Positions 1 to 7,506 of a stretch of DNA of 26,707 bases are shown here, piece by piece. The translations under genes were made by a program, and so were the position numbers. How positions within the stretch are numbered: position 1 is the stretch's first letter; each line of letters starts with the position of its first letter. The notes below the pieces were generated by a model. It ran no database searches. It was not told the origin of the DNA and saw only the letters and a list, made by a program, of their open reading frames with translations. The stretch lies in assembly GCA_019637645.1 (NCBI GenBank), contig JAHBVH010000101.1, forward strand, positions 1 through 26,707, given 5' to 3'. This DNA is from Caldilineaceae bacterium. Lineage in GTDB: Bacteria; Chloroflexota; Anaerolineae; Caldilineales; Caldilineaceae.

Positions 1-594
1 GTAGAAAGCGATTTCAAAGTGGCGCTGAACTCCATTAACAAAGCGCTAGAACCCGAACGCGAACCACGCAGTGACCCTCTCTTTGTGAAACGCTATGGAT
101 TGGCCTATGGGATCGACTTTGAGAATGTCTGGCTCGATACCGAGGCGATGGAACTCCTGATCAGTGCTGGCAACCAAGCGCGGCTGGCACCAACCCAGGA
201 TCCTGATTTTGCGGTGGCCTGTTATGAAACAGCCGTAAAGTTGTACTACGGCGATTATCTACCCGAACGCCGCTATGAGGATTGGACGAGCGCCGAACGG
301 GAACGCCTGCAACTGCTGGCGCTTAACACCATGACGACGCTCGCCGAATTGTTGCTCCGCTCCGCTCCCCTCGAAAGTTTGCGCTTGACCCAACGGGTAC
401 TCGCCATTGATCCCGTGTGGGAAGATGCCTACCGCGTGCAAATGCGCGCCTTTAGTGCTCAAGGCAATCGCCCCCTGGCTTTGCGCACCTACCAACGCTG
501 TGTCGAAGTTTTGACCGAGGAATTTGGGGTTGATCCCCTGCCCGAAACCACCGAACTCTACGAACAACTTCTCCAGGATGGGCTTGTGATCTGA
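1..594 (+). CDS. BTAD-domain transcriptional regulator, C-terminal part (5' truncated by window)
   Basis: The reading frame is open from base 1, so the gene begins upstream and only its last 197 residues are seen. The first ~45 residues (SINKALEPER, then a wing ending near GIDFENVWLD) look like the tail of an OmpR-type winged-helix DNA-binding domain. The rest is a bacterial transcriptional activator domain (BTAD), a TPR-like helical repeat: AVACYETAVKLYYGDYLPER, DWTSAERERL, and a closing FGVDPLPETTELYEQLL segment. This is the SARP-like architecture, in which BTAD regulators activate neighbouring operons; many carry an extra ATPase or kinase domain, but here the protein ends right after BTAD. 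The target is unknown. The internal GTG at 19 is not the true start. Confidence is high for the family, none for the regulon. Confidence 0.85.
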   Translation, partial: VESDFKVALNSINKALEPEREPRSDPLFVKRYGLAYGIDFENVWLDTEAMELLISAGNQARLAPTQDPDFAVACYETAVKLYYGDYLPERRYEDWTSAERERLQLLALNTMTTLAELLLRSAPLESLRLTQRVLAIDPVWEDAYRVQMRAFSAQGNRPLALRTYQRCVEVLTEEFGVDPLPETTELYEQLLQDGLVI

Positions 595-669
595 ACTGTT
601 GCAACTGGGCTGTAATCTCGATGCATATGCTAGAGCAAGTCACCCATAGTGAAAGCGAGGATAGTCAGC

Positions 670-1221
670 ATGAAAGGCCAACGCGATACGGCATCTTTTG
701 TCCTGCGGTTTACCCATGATCTCTGGCGCGATCAGGAAGGTGAGCCACGCATTGAGTGGCGCGGTCAAGTACGCCGCGTGCAAGATGGCGAAGAACGCCG
801 CTTTACCGATCTCACCGATGCTATGAATTTTATTCAAGAGTCCTTGGTCAACGTCACGATGAATGCCGTTCCCAAAGAGGACAAGCAGTATCAAGACAAA
901 GCGGTGCGTGAGAGTTTGAAGATGTGGGAAAAATTTGCCGAAAATTATACGAGCCTGATGGTTGATGCCATGGAGCAAACGGTGAAACAATCGGAGACTT
1001 TCCAACGCCAGTTTACCGACGCGGTAGAAGCGATGAAGCCTTGGTGGATGATGGGTTTTCCCACTGCGGCGCCGCCCAAAGCACCCGAAAGCGAACCACC
1101 CGCGGCGACCCAAGCCCAAATTCTCCAGACCTTAGCCGCGCTGCAAGCACAACTCAGCACGATCAATGAGAAGGTCAGCAAACTTGAAGCCCAGCTACAG
1201 GAGCGCAAAAAGAGTAAATAG
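670..1221 (+). CDS. small protein with phasin-like coiled-coil region, function unknown
   Basis: I chose the ATG at 670, giving 183 residues, because AGCGAGG ends nine bases upstream; a GTG at 649 would overlap that ribosome binding site. The N-terminal ~50 residues form a small beta-rich module (FVLRFTHDLW, RIEWRGQVRRV, a FTDLTDAMNFIQ helix). A long amphipathic helical stretch follows (EKFAENYTSLMVDAMEQTVK, FQRQFTDAVEAMKPWW). Then comes a Pro/Ala linker and a C-terminal leucine-rich coiled coil (LAALQAQLSTINEKVSKLEAQL region) with a basic end. The middle and end resemble phasins or PHA-synthase accessory subunits that coat polyhydroxyalkanoate granules. That is a resemblance of composition and helix pattern, not a firm family match. 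There is no signal peptide or membrane segment. No PHA gene is visible nearby. It ends 22 bp from the convergent ccmI-like gene. Confidence 0.7.
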   Translation: MKGQRDTASFVLRFTHDLWRDQEGEPRIEWRGQVRRVQDGEERRFTDLTDAMNFIQESLVNVTMNAVPKEDKQYQDKAVRESLKMWEKFAENYTSLMVDAMEQTVKQSETFQRQFTDAVEAMKPWWMMGFPTAAPPKAPESEPPAATQAQILQTLAALQAQLSTINEKVSKLEAQLQERKKSK

Positions 1222-1243
1222 CCAGGCTACCTACCGCACGCCC

Positions 1244-1771
1244 TTATGCCTTGACCGCGGCGCTGCCTGCCACTGGGGTACCACAGTTACTACAGAACTT
1301 ATGGCTGGCGTCCAGTTGGGTGCCGCATTGGGTGCAGAATCGCGCCGGTGGAGTCGCCGCGGTTGCACCCACCAAGGACGGTGGAACTGGCGTAGCTTCG
1401 CCCGTTGCGAGGCTACTAGCATTGCGTTGCTGGCGTGCACGCGCAATGGCCGCTTCGACTTGTTCGTCTAAGAGCGCGCTTTCGGGCCGAATCTTCTCGA
1501 TCTGTTGAATAAGCACAATGGCCTGGCGACGTAAACGCTGGTTAAAACGCAGAAAATCTTCTTCACTCATTTTTCCCATTTGATGATCAAATTCCAATGC
1601 TTTGATAGCGCGCAAGGCTGTATCCTTACGGCTCAGCAGATCGGTAAGTCGTTCATCTTCGACGGGAAGCAGCGGTGACTGTTGGCGGACCAGTGGCAAC
1701 ACCACATAGGCCAGAGCCGCCAGTGAAATCAAAAGAGCAAACAATAGCGTAATCGAGAGCATAGCATCCAT
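1244..1771 (-). CDS. CcmI-like membrane protein with C-terminal zinc ribbon
   Basis: This is the last gene of the ccmHGF operon. I place the start at the ATG at 1771, 7 bp after the ccmF stop; a GTG at 1795 would overlap ccmF by 17 bp. The 175-residue product starts with one membrane helix (MLSITLLFALLISLAALAYV). A cytoplasmic helical motif follows (ALRAIKALEFDHQMGKMSEE, then a basic RLRRQ helix), like the CcmI/CycH N-terminal region. After a low-complexity linker the protein ends in a zinc ribbon with two CxxC pairs (FCTQCG and FCSNCG). CcmI helps present apocytochrome c to the CcmF/CcmH heme lyase. Here the usual TPR apocytochrome-binding domain is replaced by the short zinc ribbon. Its role is inferred from position and the helical motif. 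Confidence 0.75.
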   Translation of the reverse strand: MDAMLSITLLFALLISLAALAYVVLPLVRQQSPLLPVEDERLTDLLSRKDTALRAIKALEFDHQMGKMSEEDFLRFNQRLRRQAIVLIQQIEKIRPESALLDEQVEAAIARARQQRNASSLATGEATPVPPSLVGATAATPPARFCTQCGTQLDASHKFCSNCGTPVAGSAAVKA

Positions 1772-1778
1772 CAGATCG

Positions 1779-3782
1779 TTAGGAAACAGTGGCACCAGCG
1801 GGTGCGTAGGCCGATTGGGTCACCGTTTGCGCACGCTGGCTGGGGTGCGGCCAAATAGCCAACAAAACCCCTACGACAATCACAATACCGCCAATCCACA
1901 TCCAGATCGTCAGCGGGTTCACAAAGATCGAAAAGGTTGCGCTTTCGCCCTGGCCGTTCCATCCATTGAGCACGACATAGACATCCTCGGCCAAGGTCAT
2001 GCGTAACCCGACTTCACTGGTCGGCATATCCGGCGTTTTGTCATAGATGTTCCGTTGGGGCAAGACCGAACCTAGTTGCCGACCACTATCCGCGGCAAAG
2101 ACAAGCAGCCGTGCGCCAATTTCACTGCGATTGGCGGCACGATTACTCTCGAGACCTGTATAGACCAATTCATATCCACCCAGAGTGACCCCTTCGCCAC
2201 GGTTGAGCGTAACATGGGTGGTCTGCTGGAAAAACTCATTACCGATCACCGCGATACTGATGAAGACAATCCCCAAGTGCACAATATAGCCGCCGTAGCG
2301 CCGACCATTCCGGCGGATCAGCTGCCCCATCGCCACTGGAATCGACTCTTCGTTGTGGATACGGCGAGCAATGACACCACGCACATATTCCTGAACAATC
2401 GTTGCTGTGATAAAGGCACAAGCGGCCATGCCGATAATGGGGTAGACATTGCGGCTAAAAAAGAGCATCACCCCAACCATGACCAAGCCGGTTAGCAAAG
2501 GCCAGGTAAATTGACGACGCACCGCTTCTAGACTGGTGTGCCGCCAGCCCAACAACGGTCCCGCGCCCATGAGCAGCAGCAGCGCTAAAAAGAGAGGACC
2601 ATTGACCTTGTTGAAAAAGGGAGCTGCGACCGCAATGCGATCACCCGTGAGGATCTCACTAAACATCGGGAAAAAAGTACCCCACAGCGTGGCAAAGGTA
2701 ATCCCGATAAAAAGCCAATTGTTGCCAAGAAAGGCCGCTTCACGGCTGGCATACGAATCGAGTTGGTGCTCATCGCGCAGTAGCGGCAAGCGATCAAAGA
2801 GCAGCCAGATGAAGCCCAGAAAGATCAGTAGGAGGAAGCCCAAGAAAAAGGGGCCAACATCACTTCGCGCAAAGCTGTGTACACTTTCCAAAATGCCACT
2901 GCGGGTGGTAAAGGTCCCCAGGATCACCAAAAAGTAGGTGAGCCAGATCAGCACCATATTCCAGACTTTGAGAATCCCCCGTTGCTCTTGGATGATCAAG
3001 CTATGCAAAAAAGCGGTACCAGTCAACCAAGGCAAGAAACTCGCATTCTCAACCGGATCCCACGCCCAGTAGCCACCCCAGCCCAGCTCCATATAGGCCC
3101 ATTGGCTCCCCATAATAATGCCTGCGGATAGAAATACCCAAGGAATCAGGGTCCAACGTCGCATGGTCTGCAGCCACTCTCCGTCTAAGCGCTTACTCAC
3201 CAAGGCCGCTACGGCAAAGGCAAAAGGAACAGCAATACCCACATAGCCTAGATAGAGCATCACAGGATGGATCACCATCCAATAATTTTGCAGCAACGGG
3301 TTTAGCCCTTGACCATCGGCAGGCATAAAGGCGACTTGCCGAAAGGGGTTGGCGGCGAAGATCATCAAAACTAAGAAAAAGAGGGAGGTTGCCAGCAAAG
3401 TGGCATAGACATAAGGCATGAGCAGCGCATGGCGTTTGCGAAAACTGAGCACAGCAACGGTGCTATAAACCGAGAGGATCAGTGACCAAAAGAGCAAACT
3501 GCCCGACTGACCGCCCCACATCGCCGTAAATTTGTAAAAGGTCGGCAATGCTCTCTCTGAGGAGTTCCAGATATAGACCACTTGGAATTGATCGGCCAAG
3601 AGGCCATACCACAAAATTATGGAGGCAATCGTCACGAGACCCGCCACGGCCAAGACCGCGTTAAAGCTACTCTGGATCAACCGCGCATTGCGCTGCTGAC
3701 CACCCAACACACCCGTAATAATGCCAAAGCTAGCCAGGACCATGGCCGTGATGAGAATCAAATACCCAATATTGAAGATCAT
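1779..3782 (-). CDS. ccmF: cytochrome c heme lyase subunit CcmF
   Basis: CcmF attaches heme to the CxxCH motifs of apocytochromes on the outer face of the cytoplasmic membrane. The 667-residue length and roughly 14-15 hydrophobic segments fit the family. The tryptophan-rich heme-handling WWD motif lies at residues ~226-246 ([20 protein letters not shown]). Conserved periplasmic-side histidines are at H172 ([12 protein letters not shown]) and in TAFLHS near 260. A C-terminal soluble domain ([20 protein letters not shown]) precedes the last membrane helix. AGGAG lies nine bases before the ATG at 3782. It is co-oriented with ccmH and ccmG upstream (32-bp gap to ccmG) and the ccmI-like gene downstream, so all four are likely one transcript. 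ccmC, ccmE and the ccmAB transporter are not in this window. Confidence 0.96.
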   Translation of the reverse strand: MIFNIGYLILITAMVLASFGIITGVLGGQQRNARLIQSSFNAVLAVAGLVTIASIILWYGLLADQFQVVYIWNSSERALPTFYKFTAMWGGQSGSLLFWSLILSVYSTVAVLSFRKRHALLMPYVYATLLATSLFFLVLMIFAANPFRQVAFMPADGQGLNPLLQNYWMVIHPVMLYLGYVGIAVPFAFAVAALVSKRLDGEWLQTMRRWTLIPWVFLSAGIIMGSQWAYMELGWGGYWAWDPVENASFLPWLTGTAFLHSLIIQEQRGILKVWNMVLIWLTYFLVILGTFTTRSGILESVHSFARSDVGPFFLGFLLLIFLGFIWLLFDRLPLLRDEHQLDSYASREAAFLGNNWLFIGITFATLWGTFFPMFSEILTGDRIAVAAPFFNKVNGPLFLALLLLMGAGPLLGWRHTSLEAVRRQFTWPLLTGLVMVGVMLFFSRNVYPIIGMAACAFITATIVQEYVRGVIARRIHNEESIPVAMGQLIRRNGRRYGGYIVHLGIVFISIAVIGNEFFQQTTHVTLNRGEGVTLGGYELVYTGLESNRAANRSEIGARLLVFAADSGRQLGSVLPQRNIYDKTPDMPTSEVGLRMTLAEDVYVVLNGWNGQGESATFSIFVNPLTIWMWIGGIVIVVGVLLAIWPHPSQRAQTVTQSAYAPAGATVS

Positions 3783-3814
3783 AAGGGTGTACTCCTATTT
3801 ATAACGCCGCGTAT

Positions 3815-4396
3815 CTAATTCGGGCGGATTTTTGCCAATGTTTGTTCAAACTGTGTTTCGTCGAGAATGGGGCCGAAGACAGTATGTACGATCTTGCCAG
3901 CTGGATCAATGAAGAAGGTTTCGGGGACCCCCTTGATTCCATACCGACGCGCAGCTTCACTTTGTAAATCGGGGCCATTGGGGTAGGTCACGCCATATTC
4001 GGCAAGAAAGGCTTTAGCCGCCGGTTCTTGATCTAGGTAATCTAGCCCAATAAAGACAATCCCATTGGCCTTTTCTCGCTGCCAAGCGGCTTCCAATAAC
4101 GGTGCCTCAGCCCGGCAAGGATCACACCAACTGGCCCAGAAATTGAGGACAACGCCCTTGCCCCGTAGATCGGCCAAGCTTATGGTTTCTCCCTCAAAAG
4201 TCGTGAAGGTAAAGGGCGGCGCTTCGCCCGCAGCCCGTTGCTCAGCCGTATTGGTTTGATAGAGGCGGATCCCCAGAAAGCCAATAAATAAAAGTGGCAC
4301 CATCACAAAGATCAAGCGCCAGAGTGCCACAGAGCGAGGGGCCGGGCCAGGGGCATGGCTAGATGCGGACATCGGTTGCTCAGTGAGTTCAGCCAT
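3815..4396 (-). CDS. ccmG: thiol-disulfide oxidoreductase CcmG/DsbE (TlpA-like)
   Basis: This is a membrane-anchored thioredoxin-fold reductant that keeps the apocytochrome CxxCH cysteines reduced for heme attachment, normally working with CcmH. The 193-residue product has one N-terminal membrane helix (residues ~27-45). The thioredoxin core carries the active site WCDPC (C91, C94) in [17 protein letters not shown]. The cis-proline region ([18 protein letters not shown]) is characteristic of this family. The start ATG at 4396 overlaps the end of ccmH by 8 bp, with GAGGAG about ten bases upstream inside ccmH, so translation is probably coupled. Function and family are clear; other TlpA-type oxidoreductases are the only alternative, and the ccm context argues against that. 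Confidence 0.94.
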   Translation of the reverse strand: MAELTEQPMSASSHAPGPAPRSVALWRLIFVMVPLLFIGFLGIRLYQTNTAEQRAAGEAPPFTFTTFEGETISLADLRGKGVVLNFWASWCDPCRAEAPLLEAAWQREKANGIVFIGLDYLDQEPAAKAFLAEYGVTYPNGPDLQSEAARRYGIKGVPETFFIDPAGKIVHTVFGPILDETQFEQTLAKIRPN

Positions 4397-5018
4397 AACG
4401 TTTTAACTCCTCGGCTAACTTGCTGCTATAATCATCGTCGCTGCGCTCGGTTGACAGCGAAGATGATGACGGGGAGGACGGTGTCGGGGAGGACGGTATC
4501 GGGGAGGACGGCGTCGGGGAGGACTGACCAGGCGAGTTCGCAGGCGCAACCGCGGCCGGTTGCACCATCCAGCGCAACGTCTGCCATAGGAAATAACCAC
4601 CAGCCGCGAGCACGACAAAAGGCAGCACCCAGGCCAACCAGTTAAAGCCTTCCAACGGTGGCTCACCCAAGACCTGTGGGCCATATTGGGCCACAAAATA
4701 GGTGCGGATCGATTCCGTATCTTCGCCTTCGGCCAACTTCAGGGCAATCACATCGCGCATCTGGTCACAGGCTTTTAATTCACACGAATCCAACCGCACT
4801 CCGCTACATAAGGGGCACCAGAGTTCACGGGCCACGACATTCACTTCATCCGCCGTCACTTCCCGGCTTGGTGCGGGGGCAGGTGTGCTCTCTTGGGCAA
4901 GTAAGTTCATTGGCAGGAAAAGCCCGCCAAGCAGGGTGATTATCAACACGGCCACCGGTGTCCACAAAAAACGATTGCGGAAGAAGGCTAGAAATTGACT
5001 CATTGTCGATCGATACAT
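4389..5018 (-). CDS. ccmH: cytochrome c maturation protein CcmH, with extra cysteines and Ser/Pro tail
   Basis: CcmH is a membrane-anchored thiol protein that works with CcmG and CcmF in heme ligation. The 209-residue product has an N-terminal helix (residues ~18-40), then the thiol motif LWCPLC (C68, C71). Two further cysteines follow at C79 and C84 ([12 protein letters not shown]), whereas proteobacterial CcmH normally has only the first pair. The downstream helical segment ([20 protein letters not shown]) is typical. A second membrane helix lies at ~126-145. The tail is a Ser/Pro-rich low-complexity stretch (residues ~162-187), encoded by 15-bp tandem repeats, before a short charged end. 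The ATG at 5018 has only a weak ribosome binding site; MSQ at 5003 is an alternative start with none. It is the first gene of the ccmHGF-ccmI-like operon. Confidence 0.93.
   Translation of the reverse strand: MYRSTMSQFLAFFRNRFLWTPVAVLIITLLGGLFLPMNLLAQESTPAPAPSREVTADEVNVVARELWCPLCSGVRLDSCELKACDQMRDVIALKLAEGEDTESIRTYFVAQYGPQVLGEPPLEGFNWLAWVLPFVVLAAGGYFLWQTLRWMVQPAAVAPANSPGQSSPTPSSPIPSSPTPSSPSSSSLSTERSDDDYSSKLAEELKRYG
4471..4524. repeat. 15-bp tandem repeat inside ccmH, 3.6 copies
   Basis: Unit GGGGAGGACGGTGTC on the + strand, with copies starting at 4471, 4486, 4501 and 4516 (the last cut to 9 bp). Copies differ only at positions 11-13 of the unit. The unit length is a multiple of three, so length changes keep ccmH in frame and add or remove five residues of the SPTPS type in the tail. 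Confidence 0.9.
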
Positions 5019-5137
5019 ACTTACTGGGTCTCTACTAGATCTAAACGCTACCCATCACACGCCTGGATTGACCCGCACAGCTTTTGGCTGGCGATTGCTC
5101 TGTAACTGCAGATAACCTACTTAGCGGGCTAACTCCC

Positions 5138-5146
5138 ATTATAGCA
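5138..5146 (-). promoter_or_regulatory. extended -10 promoter for the ccmH operon
   Basis: On the minus strand the sequence reads TGCTATAAT, a perfect sigma-70 -10 hexamer (5143-5138) with the TGn extension. No convincing -35 lies 16-18 bp upstream, which is tolerated in extended -10 promoters. It would give a leader of about 110-115 nt before ccmH at 5018. Nothing else in the 263-bp gap 5019-5281 looks like a gene. Confidence 0.5.
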
Positions 5147-5281
5147 TACCTTCATTGGCGGCACCGTAACCACGCAGCTCACATCACCAGCAGAAGAAAA
5201 GCTAATGATGCCATCCAAAAATGAGAGTTTGATGAGGATCAACCCCACCGTGGCAAGCCGTCGCTCCGACCACGGCAAGGC

Positions 5282-7183
5282 TTATGCACTCTCCTCTAGG
5301 CGAGTGGTGATCTGCAACAATTGGGCCTTCAAATGGGCGCGTTCCTGTTGCCAGTGCGCGTCAGCCACCGCTTGTACCCCATATTGATCATCCAAGTCAG
5401 CAATTTGGAGAATGAGAAGATTCTGTTGGGCTTGCAGTTCCTGGCGCGGACTACGCCGCCCTGTCCGTTGTTGTTGCCAAGCCCAGCCAGCTACGCTTAT
5501 CAAGCCCACCACCACCGCTGCCCCTACCGCCCAAGGGGCCCACGGTTCGAGCAGGGGGACGACACTACTCGTGGATGTGCCTACTGGTGCTGTCCCGCTC
5601 TCAACCGCACGCGGATCTGTATCGCCTTCTTGGAGAAGACCCATGAGTTGCACAGTGACGCCAGCAGGTACCCCCCCCTCTGGCTGCCAGAGTTGATAGT
5701 TCTGCCCTTGCAAATTTTCGCGGCGGGCTAGCGTAAAGCCGGGTACAGCCACTTCTAGTTCCGGCAACTCGGTGACCAACACCGTCATTTGATCGATGGG
5801 GTAAAGGAACTCCTGCGTAAAATTAGCGCTTTCATTAGCAACCGGCACAAAATAGCGCATGATAATCTGGCGTGTCCGCTGTCCAGGGACAACCGGCATC
5901 GTATCATAGACCATGTCACCAACCTGCTGAAAGCGCCCACCAATGATGCCGTTCTCAAAGCTCACTTCTTGGGCGTCGGCAGGCACCCGAAATGCCACCG
6001 TCACAGGCACCGCCACACCGTCTACCGTTGTCCCTGTAAAGGTACGATCGCCGGTATTGCTAAAGGTAAAGATCTCCCCCATGACCACAATCCCAGGGCG
6101 CGAGTCGATGATCCAATGGAGTTGGTCAATCCGCACGGTACTGCCATCCGTCGTTGTGCCATAGATGGCGAGTTGGGTCTGTAAGGCCGTTTGGTCAGGG
6201 GCAAAGGTCAGGAGTGGGCTGGTATAGTTGAGCGCTTCTGCCGCGACAACAACGACATAGTTGATGCTGGGATCCGTGCTTACTTCGGTAAAGGTAAAGA
6301 CGCCGCGGCTATCTACGGTGGTGGTAAAGCTCGCAATCGGAGTAAAGCTAACATAGGCTTCGAGCGTAGCCGTTAGGCCCGCTACGGCAATCCCCCCTGG
6401 CGTTCCTTGCGTCACTGTGCCGGTAATGATGCCACTGCCAGCTTGATAGGCACTTTGCCAGGGTGGCGTATAGGAAAAGGAGCGTATCGTTTCCAGCACT
6501 TGGCGCTGCTCTTCAATTGACCAATCAGCGCCAAGATCGGCATGCGCCGTTTGCCAGCCAGCCAGCCAATCGGCTTGGCTGCGCGCCATGGCATAGCCGC
6601 GGTCAGTAAAATCAACCAGATTGGGCGGCGCCGCGGGGCCATCACCGGCCCCTTGTGGTCCGTGACAGTTGGCACAGCTTTGGGCATAGAGCGCCGCGCC
6701 GGCATCTGTCTCGGTTTGTGAGGTGTGCAGGCTCCACGCATAGGCGACCGCTTGCCAGATTTGGGTGTCATCGAGCTGGTTCTGCCAAGGGGGCATGAGA
6801 TTTTCAATTCGTCCAAATTTGGTGGTATGAAAGAGTTGAGCCGGGCTACGTTCCCAAATGGCGTCGGGGTTCGCAAAAACGGTGGCTGGACTCGGCAATT
6901 GTGGCGAGGTGGGGCCATCACCCAAGCCTTCCATACCATGGCAGGGGGCACAGCTTTCTTGGTAGATGGCCTGCCCAGCCAGCGCAAACGGTGGGGAAAC
7001 CGGCGTCGGGACTTGGCTTAGATCAAAGGTAGGCGATGGTTGTTGCGCATAAGCGGCCTGAGTCGAGAATAGGACAATCACCAACACGCCAATCCCCAGC
7101 CACCGTCTCGTCCGCCAAACGCTACACCCCCAATCACTGCACTCTTGTGCATTTTTTTGATTGGTAGACCGTAACCAGTGCAT
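5282..7183 (-). CDS. membrane-anchored diheme cytochrome c with carboxypeptidase-regulatory-like and CcmI-like tail regions
   Basis: This is an electron-transfer protein outside the membrane. From the ATG at 7183 it has 633 residues: an uncleaved or cleavable N-terminal helix (~28-45), a first cytochrome c domain with CAPCH (78-82) and likely axial Met130 (NLMPPW), and a second with CANCH (170-174). A beta-rich region follows at ~250-350 (GIITGTVTQGTPGGIAVAGL) that looks like a carboxypeptidase-regulatory Ig-like fold. A further beta region runs to ~520, then a C-terminal membrane helix (~548-568) and a short cytoplasmic coiled coil. The ribosome binding site GAGGAGAG fits a TTG start at 7192 (8-base spacing) better than the ATG at 7183. 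A GTG at 7243 is less likely. It lies upstream of the ccm operon that would mature it. Its redox partner is unknown. Confidence 0.88.
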   Translation of the reverse strand: MHWLRSTNQKNAQECSDWGCSVWRTRRWLGIGVLVIVLFSTQAAYAQQPSPTFDLSQVPTPVSPPFALAGQAIYQESCAPCHGMEGLGDGPTSPQLPSPATVFANPDAIWERSPAQLFHTTKFGRIENLMPPWQNQLDDTQIWQAVAYAWSLHTSQTETDAGAALYAQSCANCHGPQGAGDGPAAPPNLVDFTDRGYAMARSQADWLAGWQTAHADLGADWSIEEQRQVLETIRSFSYTPPWQSAYQAGSGIITGTVTQGTPGGIAVAGLTATLEAYVSFTPIASFTTTVDSRGVFTFTEVSTDPSINYVVVVAAEALNYTSPLLTFAPDQTALQTQLAIYGTTTDGSTVRIDQLHWIIDSRPGIVVMGEIFTFSNTGDRTFTGTTVDGVAVPVTVAFRVPADAQEVSFENGIIGGRFQQVGDMVYDTMPVVPGQRTRQIIMRYFVPVANESANFTQEFLYPIDQMTVLVTELPELEVAVPGFTLARRENLQGQNYQLWQPEGGVPAGVTVQLMGLLQEGDTDPRAVESGTAPVGTSTSSVVPLLEPWAPWAVGAAVVVGLISVAGWAWQQQRTGRRSPRQELQAQQNLLILQIADLDDQYGVQAVADAHWQQERAHLKAQLLQITTRLEESA

Positions 7184-7342
7184 GAATCTCAACAGTCTCT
7201 CTCCTCTATAGAACTTTGCTCGCATGCAGACAAGATGGGCCACCTGAATAGCTGTAGCTAGGTAGGGGAATTGGGTATACTTTGTTCATGATTCTACAAC
7301 CACAGCACGCGGGGTTGGGGCATAGGTAGCGAGCATTTGTGC

Positions 7343-7351
7343 AGTATACCA
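7343..7351 (-). promoter_or_regulatory. possible extended -10 promoter for the diheme cytochrome gene
   Basis: The minus strand reads TGGTATACT, a 5/6 match to the -10 hexamer with a TGn extension and no clear -35. It would give a leader of roughly 145 nt to the TTG/ATG start. The rest of 7193-7435 shows no gene. Confidence 0.35.
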
Positions 7352-7435
7352 CAAAGCAAGAATCCGCAAGCAACTAATCAACCAGCAAGGTGCGTTGCTT
7401 GGTGAAGCTAACTAGTACAAAAAACCAGTAAGCTT

Positions 7436-7503
7436 AGGACGCGGATAAACGCGGAAGGACGCGGATTGTTTCATCCGCGTCCTTCCGCGTTTATCCGCGT
7501 CCT
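7436..7503. repeat. perfect 31-bp inverted repeat with 6-base loop, three bases after the hybrid kinase stop
   Basis: The left arm (7436-7466) is the exact reverse complement of the right arm (7473-7503); the loop is TGTTTC. Each arm itself repeats a GGACGCGGAT-like unit twice around AAACGCGGAA. No T-run follows on either strand, so it is not a standard intrinsic terminator, though so stable a hairpin would still affect transcript ends. It could be a REP-like or MITE-like dispersed element. GGACGCGGAT-type palindromes recur in many bacterial genomes as far as I recall; I could not check. Confidence 0.9.
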
Positions 7504-7506
7504 GTT

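Noticed and set aside
5240..5275. CCGTGG/CCACGG inverted repeat after the cytochrome gene as terminator
   Set aside because: Only a 6-bp stem with a 16-base loop and no T-run; not distinguishable from chance.
7264..7290. TATACT on the + strand near 7275 as a promoter
   Set aside because: No gene follows on that strand and no -35 is present.
7436..7503. Palindrome as a Rho-independent terminator
   Set aside because: There is no T-run after the stem on either strand, and the arm length is unusual for a terminator.
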